DNA of 64,000 bases from Sipunculus nudus (lineage: Eukaryota > Annelida > Sipuncula > Golfingiida > Sipunculidae). A model generated the notes under the pieces. That model searched no databases. It had not been told where the DNA came from and saw only the letters and a program-made list of their open reading frames with translations. The position numbers were made by a program, and so were the translations under genes. The DNA lies in the NCBI GenBank assembly GCA_026874595.1, contig CM049315.1, positions 62,181,389-62,245,388 on the forward strand, written 5' to 3'. Positions 24,538 to 36,589 of the stretch are shown one piece after another (position 1 is the stretch's first letter; each line of letters begins with the position of its first letter).

Positions 24538-24637
24538 TTTCACTTTATCTGTAACAAATTAAAACCAGTTTCTGATTCTAGCCCCCCCCCCCCCCCCCCC
24601 CGTGTTGAAAAATCCTGGATCCGCACCTGATTATTAT
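23159..24637. other. gene-less stretch interrupting the inverted repeat
   Basis: About 1.5 kb absent from the opposite arm. It contains a (TA)n at 24503-24532 and a C-run at 24583-24602. Open frames of 84 and 116 codons near 24178-24536 overlap the TA tract and show no domain. Confidence 0.45.
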
Positions 24638-24850
24638 GGCTGGGTCGAAATGCATTACAGACAGCTGAGTCATACTTGAAGCCCCCCTTCCCCCCCCCCC
24701 CCCCATGACTTTTACATATTTTGTCAAAGGATATCTAACTGTGGACTTCCATATGTGGCATATGTACCATTCACAGACTTAGGATGTATATTTCTATGGC
24801 TTACTTCCCTGGTTTGTTATTTGATTGCTCTGTCTATATCAGCATCTTCA
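24638..24850 (+). repeat. left arm of the inverted repeat (inner part)
   Basis: Matches the reverse complement of 27930-28137. Landmarks are GGGTCGAAA, GCTGAGTCATACTTGAAGC, TTTACATATTTTGTCAAAGG, ACTTCCATAT, TCCCTGGTTTGT and GCTCTGTCTATATCAGCATC. A C-run at about 24690-24703 was gained in this arm. Confidence 0.75.
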
Positions 24851-25907
24851 GTACAAATTTTATAGAAAAATAGGGTGATACACAGGAAACAATCCTATAA
24901 ATATTGAAGACGATCCTAATCACCACCATGAGATTTCTCTATCCCAAACGAGGCTCATGGTAATTTTTTTCGGCGCCAACCACGGAATTGGTTTACCGTG
25001 ATACACATATTTTATGATAAACACAGCAGGAATCAGTGGTATTTAACTACTTTCTATTTTTTCATGATATACGGGTAATGTATCTGTCAGATCACCAATA
25101 TGCTTCAACCTCTTCAAAAGCTTTTACAAAAGTATAGTGGCACTGTGCCACCAGCACATAGAAAAATCTCTTTTGAGAGAGAGAGAAACTCAGTAAATTG
25201 GAAGAAATGTCTCTGGGTAAGATAGGAATACGGCTACACAGCTCAGACAGATGGATCTCGGAATCAACTAGTATAGTCTCAACCAGACTGACATGCACTT
25301 GGCCCTCCATTATTTAGCTGAAGCATGTATGATCTTCTGTGGGTTTTTAAAAATATTTAATGGGAAACTATTTCTTGACTAATTCAAGAATCGACAGCAG
25401 GATAGACTAAAGGTTTCAAGTCCAAGACCTGTAATATTTATCGCGATAAGCACCGTTTTAGTGCCGTAAATTTCATTTACAAAACATTAATTCTTTAAAG
25501 TTAGGAAAGCTTTAGCTTGGACCCTAATATGCAGACTCCCCATTTAAATTCAGAACTTGAAGTGCAAACAAAGAGGAATGCTGAAAAAGAAATTATTACA
25601 AACCAGACCTTGTATACTGATATAAGATTGTATAGCTGACATATGAGTTTGGCGACATCATTCAATAAGGTAGATAATACATTTTAATTCTCATAAGTTT
25701 TTATATAGCAATAAGGAAAATGATGTGTTTGGTGAAATTCCATAATAATTTTACTTTCCTTATGCATGTCACCCACATCCTTGGCTGTAGGAATCTATAA
25801 AGTTGATTTTAATGACAAATGAACTTAACTGAGATATTCTCGATATCCGTGTCCCAACCGATAGCAAACTACCCCTTGAGATTAGAGCCCCCTCCTCCAT
25901 ATGACCG

Positions 25908-25910
<3 letters not shown>
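24851..25910. other. gene-less stretch
   Basis: Nothing recognised. Confidence 0.5.

Positions 25911-25967
<57 letters not shown>
25911..25967. repeat. (TA)n microsatellite
   Basis: About 57 bases of TA. The YIYIYI open frame across it is an artefact. Confidence 0.95.
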
Positions 25968-25974
<7 letters not shown>

Positions 25975-25975
25975 G

Positions 25976-26837
25976 TGTTACGGAACCTAATAACCACAGA
26001 TAACGTAGTCGTGACGAGCATAAATTTTTTTATGGAGATAAAAAATCAGATTCTGTAACACTAGGCAGCCTGAAATGTCTAAAAGAATGAATAAAGAAGT
26101 CAGTGATTTTTTGTCAACAAATAATTATAATTTATTCTTAAAACAACTCTAACATTACAATACACTAAATCAATAAAAATTCACAGTATAACAGTAAATC
26201 AATACAGTTACAATACAGTTAATAAATAAAGTGTACAGTACCTTGATACCACCACTGTAACAACTCAATAAGTCCTTTAAAGCATATAATACAGATGACC
26301 AGTGCACATAAATCTTCTCAGAGAATAATAGTCAAATTCAATCACAAAATCAATCTGTTGAAATCCAAAAGTGAAGTTCTCGTAATAATCCCAAAAAGCA
26401 AACTGTAGACAGGCCGCACTAAATCTGCATAGAGTTCATAGAATCCCTGACACTACTTCAGTTATTGGATAGGTCAAAAACTGACTCAGACTCTTCCGTG
26501 TCCGCTGGAATATTTTTCTCTCGGCTCTAAAACACAGCCCCTATTTATAACTTTTCATCCGAAAATTCTAGAAACTTCTATTTCAAGAACAATCGAAAGA
26601 ACCCAACAATACATAATACAAACGCCCAAAGAACATTACAAGACACGCGCTCATAGAGCGCGACCAGCCAGAAAGTTCCAGATCAGCATGAGCGCTGTGT
26701 TTCTACACGTCAGAGTTCAACAAATGCGGATAACATGAGCCTGCAACACCCGGCCAGGCGAGGTTGCTACAGCAACGAGCCACGCCCGCGCAACACGAAT
26801 CAAGTGTCAACAACACATGTAACAGACATCTGTAACA
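25976..26837 (-). mobile_element. solo LTR, copy 2 (862 bp, minus strand)
   Basis: Read on the minus strand it begins TGTTACAGATGTCTGTT and ends AGGTTCCGTAACA. ATAG flanks it on both sides (25972-25975 and 26838-26841), an exact 4-bp target-site duplication. A TATA-like box (TTATAAATAGGGGCTGTG) lies near 26535-26550 on that strand, and an AATAAATTATAATT segment near 26120-26140 could serve for 3' processing. It shares ends and several internal blocks with the copies at 18759 and 49075. No internal domain is present. Confidence 0.85.
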
Positions 26838-26841
26838 ATAG

Positions 26842-27724
26842 GTACCTACCACATTCCAAGGTTATCACCTTCTTTTTACTTCTTGGGAATTGTAGCTTAG
26901 TCTTCCTCGTGCATTAATTGATGGATTATTAAATACATATGAGTAATTAATTACCGATTTTTTAGCCATAGGCTGTTCACGACAAATCATTTTGATGTCT
27001 GCACTTGTCTCTTAGATAAAAGTAAATCCCTGAATTTGCGATATCATCTCACAGAACAAAATTTGACATTACCAATTATGTTACGTGTTTCTATAATATA
27101 GGCGAGCTAAATATTATACAATGAATTGCATTAAACATTCGTGTTTTCTGTGTCCATACATGGGAATATATACATCTATATGTTGCCGATTTGCGCTCAT
27201 GCATTTTTTAAGTTCAAAGTTTCAGAAAGACTTTTTTAGCCTCATTATTATGCATAACACCGACGGCAACATTTTTTTAGGGGCGGGGCATTTTATAAAA
27301 CTCTAACGCATTGTCATCATCGTTTATATAACATGAATTTTTGCGCTGAAGGTTTCAGGTATTTCAGTTATAATATGTTGCTATTGACTAAATTTGTAAG
27401 TTTCTATAATACCATTTAAAACATCAAATTAAATTTATGTTCATTTGGGTTAACTTTCTCAAAAAAGCTGTTAATTTTAATGTAAAACCTAAAGTATAGT
27501 CTTTTCTGGTTTAGCTACAGAAAGTGGGGAAAAGAGTTCAGCTTGCCCAGGCAATTCAATATAGTTGACGATCACATAGCCGACAAATAATCCACATTTA
27601 TATGATGCTGATGGCTATATGATGCTGATGGAAGCTTGCAGGAGTATATCTGAGAACTTTGCAATTTATGTGAAATGACTTGGCATAATACATGCAAACA
27701 CATACAACTGTTACATTTGCCATT
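26842..27724. other. gene-less stretch
   Basis: Nothing recognised except a short GATGCTGATGG duplication near 27605. Confidence 0.5.
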
Positions 27725-27920
27725 GAACAAAGATGAATTTCCGTAAAGGTGCCTTTTTTTATTTAATTGGACTCCAATTATGTTCATTTAATCCCCATCA
27801 AACTAAATTAATTCTCGTCTAAATATCGTGCCTCGACGTGACACAAGAGATAAATAAAAAAATGTGTGGATAACGGCAGTTTCGCTTTTATTGTTTCATT
27901 ATGAAGGCCATACATCTGTA
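27725..27920 (+). repeat. ~195-bp direct repeat, copy 1
   Basis: Matches 28299-28495 in the same orientation: AAAGATGAATTTCCGTA, AGGTGCC, AATCCCC, GTGTGGATAAC, CAGTTTCGCT and ATGAAGG-CATACAT. Confidence 0.8.
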
Positions 27921-27929
27921 ACAAAAAAA

Positions 27930-28298
27930 AGGATGCTGATATAGACAGAGCAAACAAATTACAAACCAGGGAAAAACATAAAAATATACATCTTAAATCT
28001 GTGAATGTTAGCGGCCTTATATGGAAGATCACAGTCAGATATCCTTTGACAAAATATGTAAAGACTGCATGCAAGTCATGGAGGGGAGCTTCAAGTATGA
28101 CTCAGCGGTCTGTAATACTTTTCGACCCCGCTATAAACATATATAAAATTGTTGAGAGACCAGTTAGTTTTTCCATTCATGTTACAGCTTTGTCCGTTCG
28201 TATGTACACCCTTCATAATACACTCTACAGAAACTTACATAATCTTTTATCTTGCGGTTTAACCTTAATATTATATGCATACAACAAACCACACGAAT
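27930..28298 (-). repeat. right arm of the inverted repeat (inner parts)
   Basis: Reverse complement of 24638-24850 (27930-28137) and of 23092-23158 (28215-28282). It sits between the two 195-bp direct repeats. Confidence 0.7.
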
Positions 28299-28495
28299 AA
28301 AGATGAATTTCCGTACAGGTGCCATTTCGATTTAAATGGACCCAAATTTTGCTCACATAATCCCCTCCAACTTATTAAAATCTCGCCTAGGTTGTAAATA
28401 TTGGGCCTCGTCGTTACACAAAGGGGAAAATAAAACTGTGTGGATAACTACAGTTTCGCTCTTGTTTCAGTATGAAGGTCATACATAGGTCACAG
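28299..28495 (+). repeat. ~195-bp direct repeat, copy 2
   Basis: Second copy of 27725-27920. It interrupts the right arm of the inverted repeat relative to the left arm. Confidence 0.8.
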
Positions 28496-28806
28496 AAGTC
28501 ACAAAACAGCATATTATTTTTAATTGTATAATAATATTATTGTATGACAGTTTTTTTCAAGAACGTTTGATCATCTCATCTTCATCTGTATTTGATTGTT
28601 TAATTAGTTCAATATATGACCCTCGATCTCCAGAATGCTTTGGAACAAACGTACTAACCGAATCATGTGTTCATTACATGTACAGTTTTCAAATGGGAGA
28701 AAAAATACATTGTAAATAGTGATCATTATGACTAAAACAATACCAAAAAAGAATTCTCAGGATTATAATATCCCTGAATACATGTATTGGATGACCCTCT
28801 TTATAT
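28496..28806 (-). repeat. right arm of the inverted repeat (outer part)
   Basis: Reverse complement of 22798-23090, ending at ATCCAATACATG followed by diverged sequence. Confidence 0.7.
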
Positions 28807-28945
28807 GCTTGAAGCAAAGCGGCAGGGAAAGTTGCTGTTGTATAAAAAGTATAGGGAGAGTGGACAATAGAGAGACACAACACTGAAATGTTGAGTGAAC
28901 AATTCTTTAACAACACTACTTGGAAAGGTAAGTGGTAAGTACAGC

Positions 28946-30850
28946 TGTTACGACCCATAATATAATAACTGGCCCATAATTAAATTAAACTGGCCCATAT
29001 TGTAATAACGGCCCATATTGTAATAAAAAAAAAAACGGCCCATATTGTAATAACGACCCATATTGTTATAAAGACGACCCATATTGTAATAATGATAGCC
29101 TATCCATATTGTAATAAAAACAGGAAGTGGGAAAAACGGCCCATATTGTAATAACACATGTTTAAGCTCATGAGTGAATCGCAGGTCTAACATGCGATAT
29201 GTCGTTTGAGAACACCTAAAATGGCAGCCATATTGGTTCCTCATTAGTATAACAGATGCAGTCATAATGGAAATCCAGTGCTTTTCATAAATGAAATGTA
29301 TATTTACGTAAACATTCGAGTCACAGGAAGGTCTTCTAAACTTCATTTTTTTACAATATTGGCCTTTTTGCCCCTTTTAATCACACCATGCTTATTACAG
29401 CAAAGGTGATATACAGATTATAATATCCTGTTTATGGTCGTAACAACGACCCATTATGTAAGAACCATCCCATATTGTAATAACGGCCTATTAATATTGC
29501 AATAAAAATGCCCATACTGTTGTAATTTCAAAGTGCCAATATTGTAATGAAACTGAACAACATTGGTCTTTTTCAGTCTAAGAACATTATTGCATCTTAC
29601 TATGACTTGTTCTCTGGGCTACTGAACAAAGACAAATATATGCATCTTAAGATTCCTCGTAATAAAACAAATGGATTGCCCTTAATTTGGTATGCATAAT
29701 TATCTTGAAGAACGTGAACTGCTCCATTTTCTAAATTTTAATACGTTTCTACTTTTATTTTTGAGAACAACATGATAACAGTTCTCCTAAACTTCATTTA
29801 TTAAGCCTCCTTCTGTAAGGAGGGCACGCTTCTAGTGGTTGATGAGTTTATTTCTTTATCAATATTTGGGGCTAAATATTTTGTTGGGCTTTCTTAGTCT
29901 GACCTTCGGCTGCAATATTAGTCACAAGTGACAGATTTGCACCTAATATTTATTTTTACCTTGACCTTATTTCCAAGCTCTTACTGTACCTATCACCCAT
30001 TATCGCTCGATTCTGTCACAGTTTGAGCTAACTCATACGGCTGATTAGCCGAAACTTACTGTGGGTCAGAGTTATATTGACAGGTAATATATTTGCAACT
30101 GGTGTTTATTTTGGATCATATTTATAGAGCTATCCTTAATCATAGGTGCTGGAACAGCATTTTGATTGGGGACGGGTTGCAAAATATATAACATAGTTGG
30201 AAGATGTGTTACACACACACACATATATATGTATATAAGCCTTTAGGACTCAGGCCCAAGAAATGTACCCAGGAGAAATATGGGGGTGCTTTTAGCAAAC
30301 CAAAATAACATTCAATACGTGTTTTTGTTGGGTTTTATACAGACGCCAATAAATTACAACCATAAATATATATTAATTTTGAAAAAAGTACTGGTTATCC
30401 TGTTCAAATACTTTATCATCCCATTAAAACACTAATTCAACAAAAGGAAAAAACCATCACTCATGGCCGTATTTCGCTCATATCTGCATGGTCATCGGCC
30501 TTTTTGTTCATTTAAACAGATAGTGATTCTGTAAATCCAGTGGTTGTTCATACCTGTATGTTCACTTAAACATTCGTGTCACAAGAAGTCAATATTTGAA
30601 TTGTCTAAGTTAATTTGCATTAAATTAAAATCATAAAAATTATTGGCCGTTTTACCCACCTGCGATTTTATTACAATATGGACCGTTTTACCCACTTGTA
30701 ATTTTATTCCAATATAATCCGGGTATGTTTATTACAATATGGGCCGTTTTTTTATTACAATATGGGCCGTTATTCCAATATGGGTCGTGTTTATTACATT
30801 ATGGGCCGTGATTACAATATGGGCCGGTTATTACATTATGGATCGTAACA
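28946..30850. mobile_element. foldback-like element B
   Basis: Same family as element A (14226-15856). The left array (28946-29157) uses CCCATATTGTAATAA units and contains the same AACAGGAAGTGGGAAAAACG spacer. The right array is 30645-30850 in inverse orientation. Termini are TGTTACGACCC and GATCGTAACA. The flanks are ACAGC (28941-28945) and GCAGC (30851-30855), a 5-bp duplication with one mismatch. The right interior (30400-30640) is closely similar to 15440-15655 of A. The interior also holds a second, degenerate set of units at about 29449-29535, suggesting an older nested copy. No transposase is present. Confidence 0.75.
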
Positions 30851-30855
30851 GCAGC

Positions 30856-31269
30856 CTTACGTCTGACCGTCGATTGACCAAGGGGCGATTCCAGTCACTT
30901 GTATTGCTTGGGTCCTCTTGAACAAAAGAGCGGGGATACTGCGAGAGAATAAGGAAGGGGTCCGTTTGATATAAAAATTATCTCTGGTAACAACCATAGT
31001 GTAATTCAGATGAAAGGCCGTATGAAATATGCAAGACAGCAAAAAAAAAGTTAATTAAGTAATAAAATTACGAACGCTAAAGGGGGGGGAGTGCCCCCTG
31101 TTCCCCCCTCTGGATCCGCCTGCATCGTTACATCGTCTGTACAAATCGGTGTGAGACCGGTTTTTGCGGACGCGGGTAAAGGGTGCCAAAGGAAATATTG
31201 AACGTGATTGTATATGCGGGGGGGGGGATTTTCTATAATTCGAACGTATATAGTTTACATGCGCTCATA
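30856..31269. other. gene-less stretch with G-runs
   Basis: G-runs lie near 31081-31090 and 31218-31228. Nothing else was recognised. Confidence 0.5.
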
Positions 31270-31272
31270 GAT

Positions 31273-31632
31273 TTTACAAAACTGCCCTTTTGGTGATTCG
31301 TGTAAATTTCTGCATGTAAATGATGACAGTAAGGGGGCTGCTACAGAAGCTTTTTTCTGTAAAAAATATGACAATACATGTATACAGCGAACATGGAATT
31401 GCAATTACTCGGACAGTCTAGATACAGTCATCGTAAGCCGACAGTTCAGAATCGTTCAGGTAGCTCCAGATGCCCAAGTATTGCACAAAAACAAAGAAAA
31501 CCCGAGTGCAGATTGTTTAAAATTCCGAATGGAAACTGCCCTTTTTGGTGATTCGTGTAAATTTCTGCATGAAATGATGACAGTAAGGGGGCTGCTGCAG
31601 AAACGATTTTCTGCATAAAAATATGACATACT
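31273..31632. repeat. ~105-bp direct duplication
   Basis: AACTGCCCTTTTGGTGATTC through CTGCAT-AAATGATGACAG and AAGGGGGCTGCT-CAGAA occurs at about 31278-31380 and again at about 31534-31632, 257 bases apart and nearly identical. Confidence 0.8.
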
Positions 31633-32215
31633 AAGGGATCGTTAAAGTTAGCAGCTGCGGAGCAAATGTTCCCAAATCATGACCCTGACAGACTTTTTAT
31701 TTTGAATGGCTACGCTTAGGTTTCATATCCTCGACCAGCCCATTGATGTTAACAAAGCAGTCGAGTTTGATAATTATAAATCCGCAACTGCGCCCTCTTT
31801 TGTAAATCATGTTGAAGCATAAAATAATAGAAGAGTTGGATAAGACCAATATCACATTGTGAAAAAAGGTCTTCAAAGCTTCGTATTATTCACGACTGTA
31901 GTAGACCACCTGGGGAGGCGCTTATTGACTTTGCGTATAAAGATCCCTTCAAATATCAGTCAGTTCAAGACGCTATAAATCTAGTCACGGAAAGTTCGTT
32001 CTTTGCTTGTCCTGTATCATGATCGAGACTGGCTGTGCCTTGCTGAATGACTGAAAGGAATATGTAGTCGTGACCACGACGAGTCCTTTGCTGAAGTAGA
32101 TCACCCTAATGCTTACCGCTTCGTTAAAATTCACCCAGGGGATTATGTTGCCACAGCATTGAATGGTAATTTTCAGGGAACTCAGGCCAATATACATGAT
32201 TGATAAACGCTCCGT
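31633..32215. other. gene-less stretch
   Basis: Nothing recognised. The 78-codon minus-strand frame at 31985-32221 has no domain. Confidence 0.45.
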
Positions 32216-32635
32216 TCCCACTTTCGCGAATTTGACGCCGAATCGCCACCAACTGACATTATTCCAATTCGTAGGGCCGTCGTGGAGGTGTCGTAGATGA
32301 TGTCTTGAACATTCGGCAATATTCGTAGCGAGATCTTGAGCCCTCAGAATTCGTGGCGCCGTTTTTTGAAATGTTCAAAAATTAAGCTTTGTCGTCACAA
32401 GTCATAGCTGTCTCGTAACAGTTTCTCGGTAAGTCGTATAAGAGTCTTCATAATTCGTGTTCATTCGTGATGCAAAACAATGTCACGAATGCTCACGAAG
32501 GACTACGACTTCAACATGACTACAATACGACTACAACAAGAACCTCTCAAGACAGAGTCACGTTCATAAAGCCCACTTCCTACTTCCACGAATTTGGCGC
32601 CGAATCATCACAAACTGACATCATAATGTAACGGA
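32216..32635. repeat. element with direct-repeat ends
   Basis: CACGAATTTGGCGCCGAATC-type sequence occurs at about 32225-32262 and about 32587-32625 in the same orientation. Between them are many TACGACT and ATTCGT half-sites. It is probably a dispersed repeat of unknown class. Confidence 0.5.
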
Positions 32636-33829
32636 AAATTTAGTTTTCTAAGTGATTTTTAACCTCTCACTATCAAAAAAAAGGATAAAGGTTTGTCTGA
32701 ACGTCCGTCAGGTTTTCGTTTCAGTGCAATAACTTTCCTAAATATTTTTCGTCTTCATTCCTTGGTCAGGATTAGTTTTGGTGTGTCTGTCTGAAAAAGT
32801 ATTATCACCAGCTCCAAAACAAACAAAAACCCCCTTTGTTCCCAATTCATGTGGCATGTGGAGACATCTTCAGGGGACAATGAAAACTGAAACATATTGA
32901 GAAGGCAAGGGGGGGGGGGGCAACAGAGGAGGAAGCGGAGGACATAAATTCCACTAATTTGCTTTTTTTATATTTGTACTACATTTTAAGTTATTGACAA
33001 TTGAGATTGGCAAATTGAAATTTCTTCACAGCTTACGTCCATTCCAACATTCTGAGATGGATCGATAAACGAAGTTTAAATAAAATCAAGACAACCCTGT
33101 ACTCATAATATTTACCAAATTTTGCAATGAATGGCCCACTTTGGGTTATAGACCAATTCAGTTTTAACATTTTTTTATTAAATGAATTCCTTATAAGGGT
33201 ATCACTGATTATCTTGTATTTACTTAACATATTGATCTTGGAACTAGTATATGCTTTGATAGAAATTGCTGACACCAAATGAAAAGAAAAATAATGCAAG
33301 TTCAACAGTAATTTTGAAATTAATAAATATATCAAGCATTTTACAGTTTTTCCTGGTCATTCTATATTTTGCATCTGATCACAAAACTGAAATCGAAAAT
33401 TTCTGTCAGATCCATTTCAATATAACTGGACCAATTGAAAAAAAACAAAAACCATTTTCAAAACAATCCTTACATGGATTAGCTTTAAATATCCTGGTTC
33501 AGTTTTAGAAAAAATATTCAACATTTCTTGAAATCGCATAGTAGCCAATTTCTGAAGCTTCTAACTCGCATAAGTCTGGGGATGCCACCTACTTCTATTT
33601 GTTCTTGCATTTCCTTTTTTTACACGCAGTCATATATTTTCACATATATAGGAGGAAGGCAAAAAAGTTTGTGTTGAATTAGAAATATAAAATTATTGTA
33701 TAGTTTACAGTTTCTATATAACGATGTAGAATTGCGACCATAATGTAAACTTAAAGCCTTCTTAGGTGATGTCTTAAACACTCTTGTGAATCATGTAATT
33801 TAAGTTTAAATATATTATTCGGGGCGCAT
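32636..33829. other. gene-less stretch
   Basis: Frames at 33033-33335 (minus) and 33266-33508 (plus) overlap in AT-rich DNA and show no domain. There is a G-run near 32909. Confidence 0.45.
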
Positions 33830-34139
33830 GCAAGTGCTGCACACGATTTTGTGTCTCTTGGTTTACATTTCCCCCTATTGTCTAGAGTTATATTTATGTT
33901 ACAGGGTATCCCCCTCAGCGGAGCGCAATGTCCGTGTATATTCTTTTTTAATAAAAACTTTAAGAAAAAACTTACATTACCAAAACTACCATATGGAAAA
34001 TGGAGAACGCCTCGTAGTTATTATAGTTGGTTGAACAATCCTTGTGAAATAAGTTTAGTTTATATTTATCATTACTGGAAGCTTACACTAAAATACTATT
34101 CAGAATTTAGAGAAGGGGGCGGGGGGATATGTGATTTAA

Positions 34140-34562
34140 GGCAGTACATGTGCTCCGAGCCATCGTTCACCAATTTTTATGCAGCACTGCAGACACGTTG
34201 GTGTCCCCGTGCCAATGTAAGATGTGTTACAAAAGTGTCCGTACTAACCGAGTGTACGTTGAATACATCTGATCATTTGGCAGTAGAGACCCGATCTGAC
34301 TATAAAATTCCAATAATTGCAAATAAAGGAAGATGAAATTATTGATGGAATGCGCAAATTTGCCATTTATAATTCAGTTCTTGCTGAGGAGATTAATAAA
34401 CCGAATTGTTAAGAAATACAATGAAACTGTTGATGAAATATGCTGAGAAACTTATCTCATGTATTCAAGTAGCAGCCTGTAAAGCAGTCCCAAAATAAAA
34501 ATTTTGTCATTATAAAAAGCCGTTCTGGAATGAAAATCTACAAAAGCTGCATAAGGCCAAAA
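34140..34562 (+). pseudogene. LINE relic, part 1: endonuclease end and linker
   Basis: The plus-strand frame ends with LTECTLNTSDHLAVETR, which has the T-SDH-P/A-V signature of the C-terminal end of the LINE apurinic-like endonuclease. After a frame break, the region reads AACKAVPK, stop, then HYKKPFWNENLQKLHKAK at 34508-34561. That is the linker typical between the endonuclease and RT of LINE ORF2. The reading frame then stops at a junction with an unrelated repeat (34563) and resumes at about 36590. Confidence 0.6.
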
Positions 34563-36254
34563 TAAACTAGATGTGTCGGAACGACACGAATGCCCCCGCC
34601 TGGGGCAAATTAGAAACATTTGTTAAATTTTGTAAAATTTTTTAAGTTCAGGAAGTGTTGTATGGTTAAAAGTAGGTCAACAAGGGCAAAATGCAAACTT
34701 GATCTGTAAAGGGTCATTATCAAGCAACACACCAAAATCAGGCCAGTATCTGCAGGCATTGTGAAAAAAAGTCCATATATGTGCATTTTTCATGAAAATT
34801 TCTGTCTTTCATGAAATTTTCTATGTTCAGGATCTGTCATATGGTGAAACACAGGTTAACTGGGACGAAACGCGAACTCGATCTGTAAGTGGTCATTATG
34901 CGCCCACAGACCAAACATTAGGCCAGTATCTGTAAGCATTGCATTGCGAAACTAGAATATTAGCAAAAGTTGATAATTATTTATAAATTTAAATTGGAGA
35001 GGTATATACCATGTTTCATAACAATCCACCAAAAGCTTCCTGAGAAATAAGCTCCTAAGTTTTTTCCTATACTAAGCTCTGTGAGCTTGAAAAGTAGGTC
35101 AAGATCACCCATCTTGAACTTGACCAAGATTTTGTAAATATAATGCAATAACACTGAAGAAATGAAGTTCCTGTGTTGAATACCTCTGGAGATATCCTGC
35201 ACAAAAGGCCAAAATTGAAAAATCAGATAAAATTTCATTAAGAAATAAGAAATTGCAGGTGGCGACACCAAAATTGTGCAGCACATACAGACCATCAGTC
35301 CCAATGATCATAGTAAGTTTTGTTAAAATCCACACAATGGTTCCTGAGATATAAACTTCTGATTGTTTTTCTATAATCAGCTCTAAAATGTAAAAAAATG
35401 GGTCAAGGTCACCCATCTTCGAACTTGACCGAGATTTTATCGATATACATCTTCACTGATGAAATAACATTCCAACGGTGAATCCTTTTAGAGATATCCC
35501 GCTCACAAGGTAAAAGTTAACAGACACGGAACGGACGGACGGACGGACATACACCGGACAGACAGATGGACAGACGGACACCTTGGGTGACGACAATAGC
35601 CCATCAGCCTATGAGCTGAGGGCTAAAAACAACTGTACATGTGTATTTGTCATGAAAATTTCTATTTTTCATGAATTTTTCTAAGTTTAGGAGCCGTAAA
35701 AAGGTCAAAAGTAGGTCAACCGGGACGAAACGCAAACTAGATCTGTAACTGGTCATTATCTGTCCACACACCAAAAATCAGGCCAATATCTGCAGGCATT
35801 GTGAAAAAAAATCCGTACATGTGTATTTGTCATGAAAATTTCTATTTTTCATGAATTTTTTAAGTTTAGGAGCCGTAAAACGCTCAAAAGTAGGTCAACC
35901 GGGACAAAACGCGAACTCGATCTGTAACTGGTCATTATCTGTCCACACACCAAAAATCAGGCCAATATCTGCAGGCATTGCGAAAAAAGTCCGTACATGT
36001 GTATTTGTCATGAAAATTTATATTTTTCATGAAATTTTCTAAGTTTAGGAGCCGTAAAACGCCCAAAAGTAGGTCAATCGGGACGAAACGCGAACTCGAT
36101 CTGTAACTGGTCATTATCTGCCCACACACCAAAAATCAGGCCAATATCTGCAGGCATTGCGAAAAAAAGTCCGTACAACTGTTTGATTTCGGAATGACGG
36201 AATGACGGACATGGGTAAAACTATATGCCCCGGCCACTTTGTGGCGGGGGCATA
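34563..36254. repeat. composite repeat element inserted in the LINE relic
   Basis: The left edge is GTGTCGGAACGACACGAATG followed by CCCCCGCC; the right edge is GGCGGGGGCATA, an inverted match to the left TGCCCCCGCC. Inside are two diverged and then three near-identical ~180-bp units (35640-36180) with CATGAAAATTTCTATTTTTC, GGTCATTATCTG and CAGGCCAATATCTGCAGGCA. Two ~300-bp units (34985-35530) with TTCCTGAGA-ATAA and AAGGTCACCCATCTT lie in the middle. A GGACGGACGGACGGAC run sits at about 35527. Confidence 0.8.
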
Positions 36255-36255
36255 A

Positions 36256-36571
36256 AAAAGGTATGGTTCTCAGGCACTTTTTTTAAGAAATCAATGCGGG
36301 CGGGCGGTTTTTTATTTTTATTTTTAATTTTTTTGTATGTTTCGATAAAAATGTCAAATGAAAAGGGAAAAGCATTAAAATAATAGATTTATTTTGCTAA
36401 ACAAGTAACAAAACTACAAAACAAAGGAAATTGTATGATTTTTTCTTCTTGAAAGAAATGTCTGAGCGGCTGCGGCTCGAAATTGGTGAGTTTCTATTGA
36501 AAATCAAAATAAAAAATTTTGATGCGGGGGTTTAAAATTGATGCGGGCGGTGCCTGAGAACCATACCTTTT
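36256..36571. mobile_element. MITE with perfect 22-bp terminal inverted repeats
   Basis: AAAAGGTATGGTTCTCAGGC followed by AC (36256-36277) is exactly complementary to 36550-36571. Subterminal ATGCGGGCGG motifs occur near both ends. It is 316 bp long and non-coding, directly adjacent to the composite repeat. Poly-A/poly-T at the edges hides any target-site duplication. Confidence 0.8.
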
Positions 36572-36589
36572 ATTTTTTTTGCCTTAATT

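Noticed and set aside
25819-26058. 79-codon frame with poly-YI
   Set aside because: Runs through a (TA)n microsatellite.
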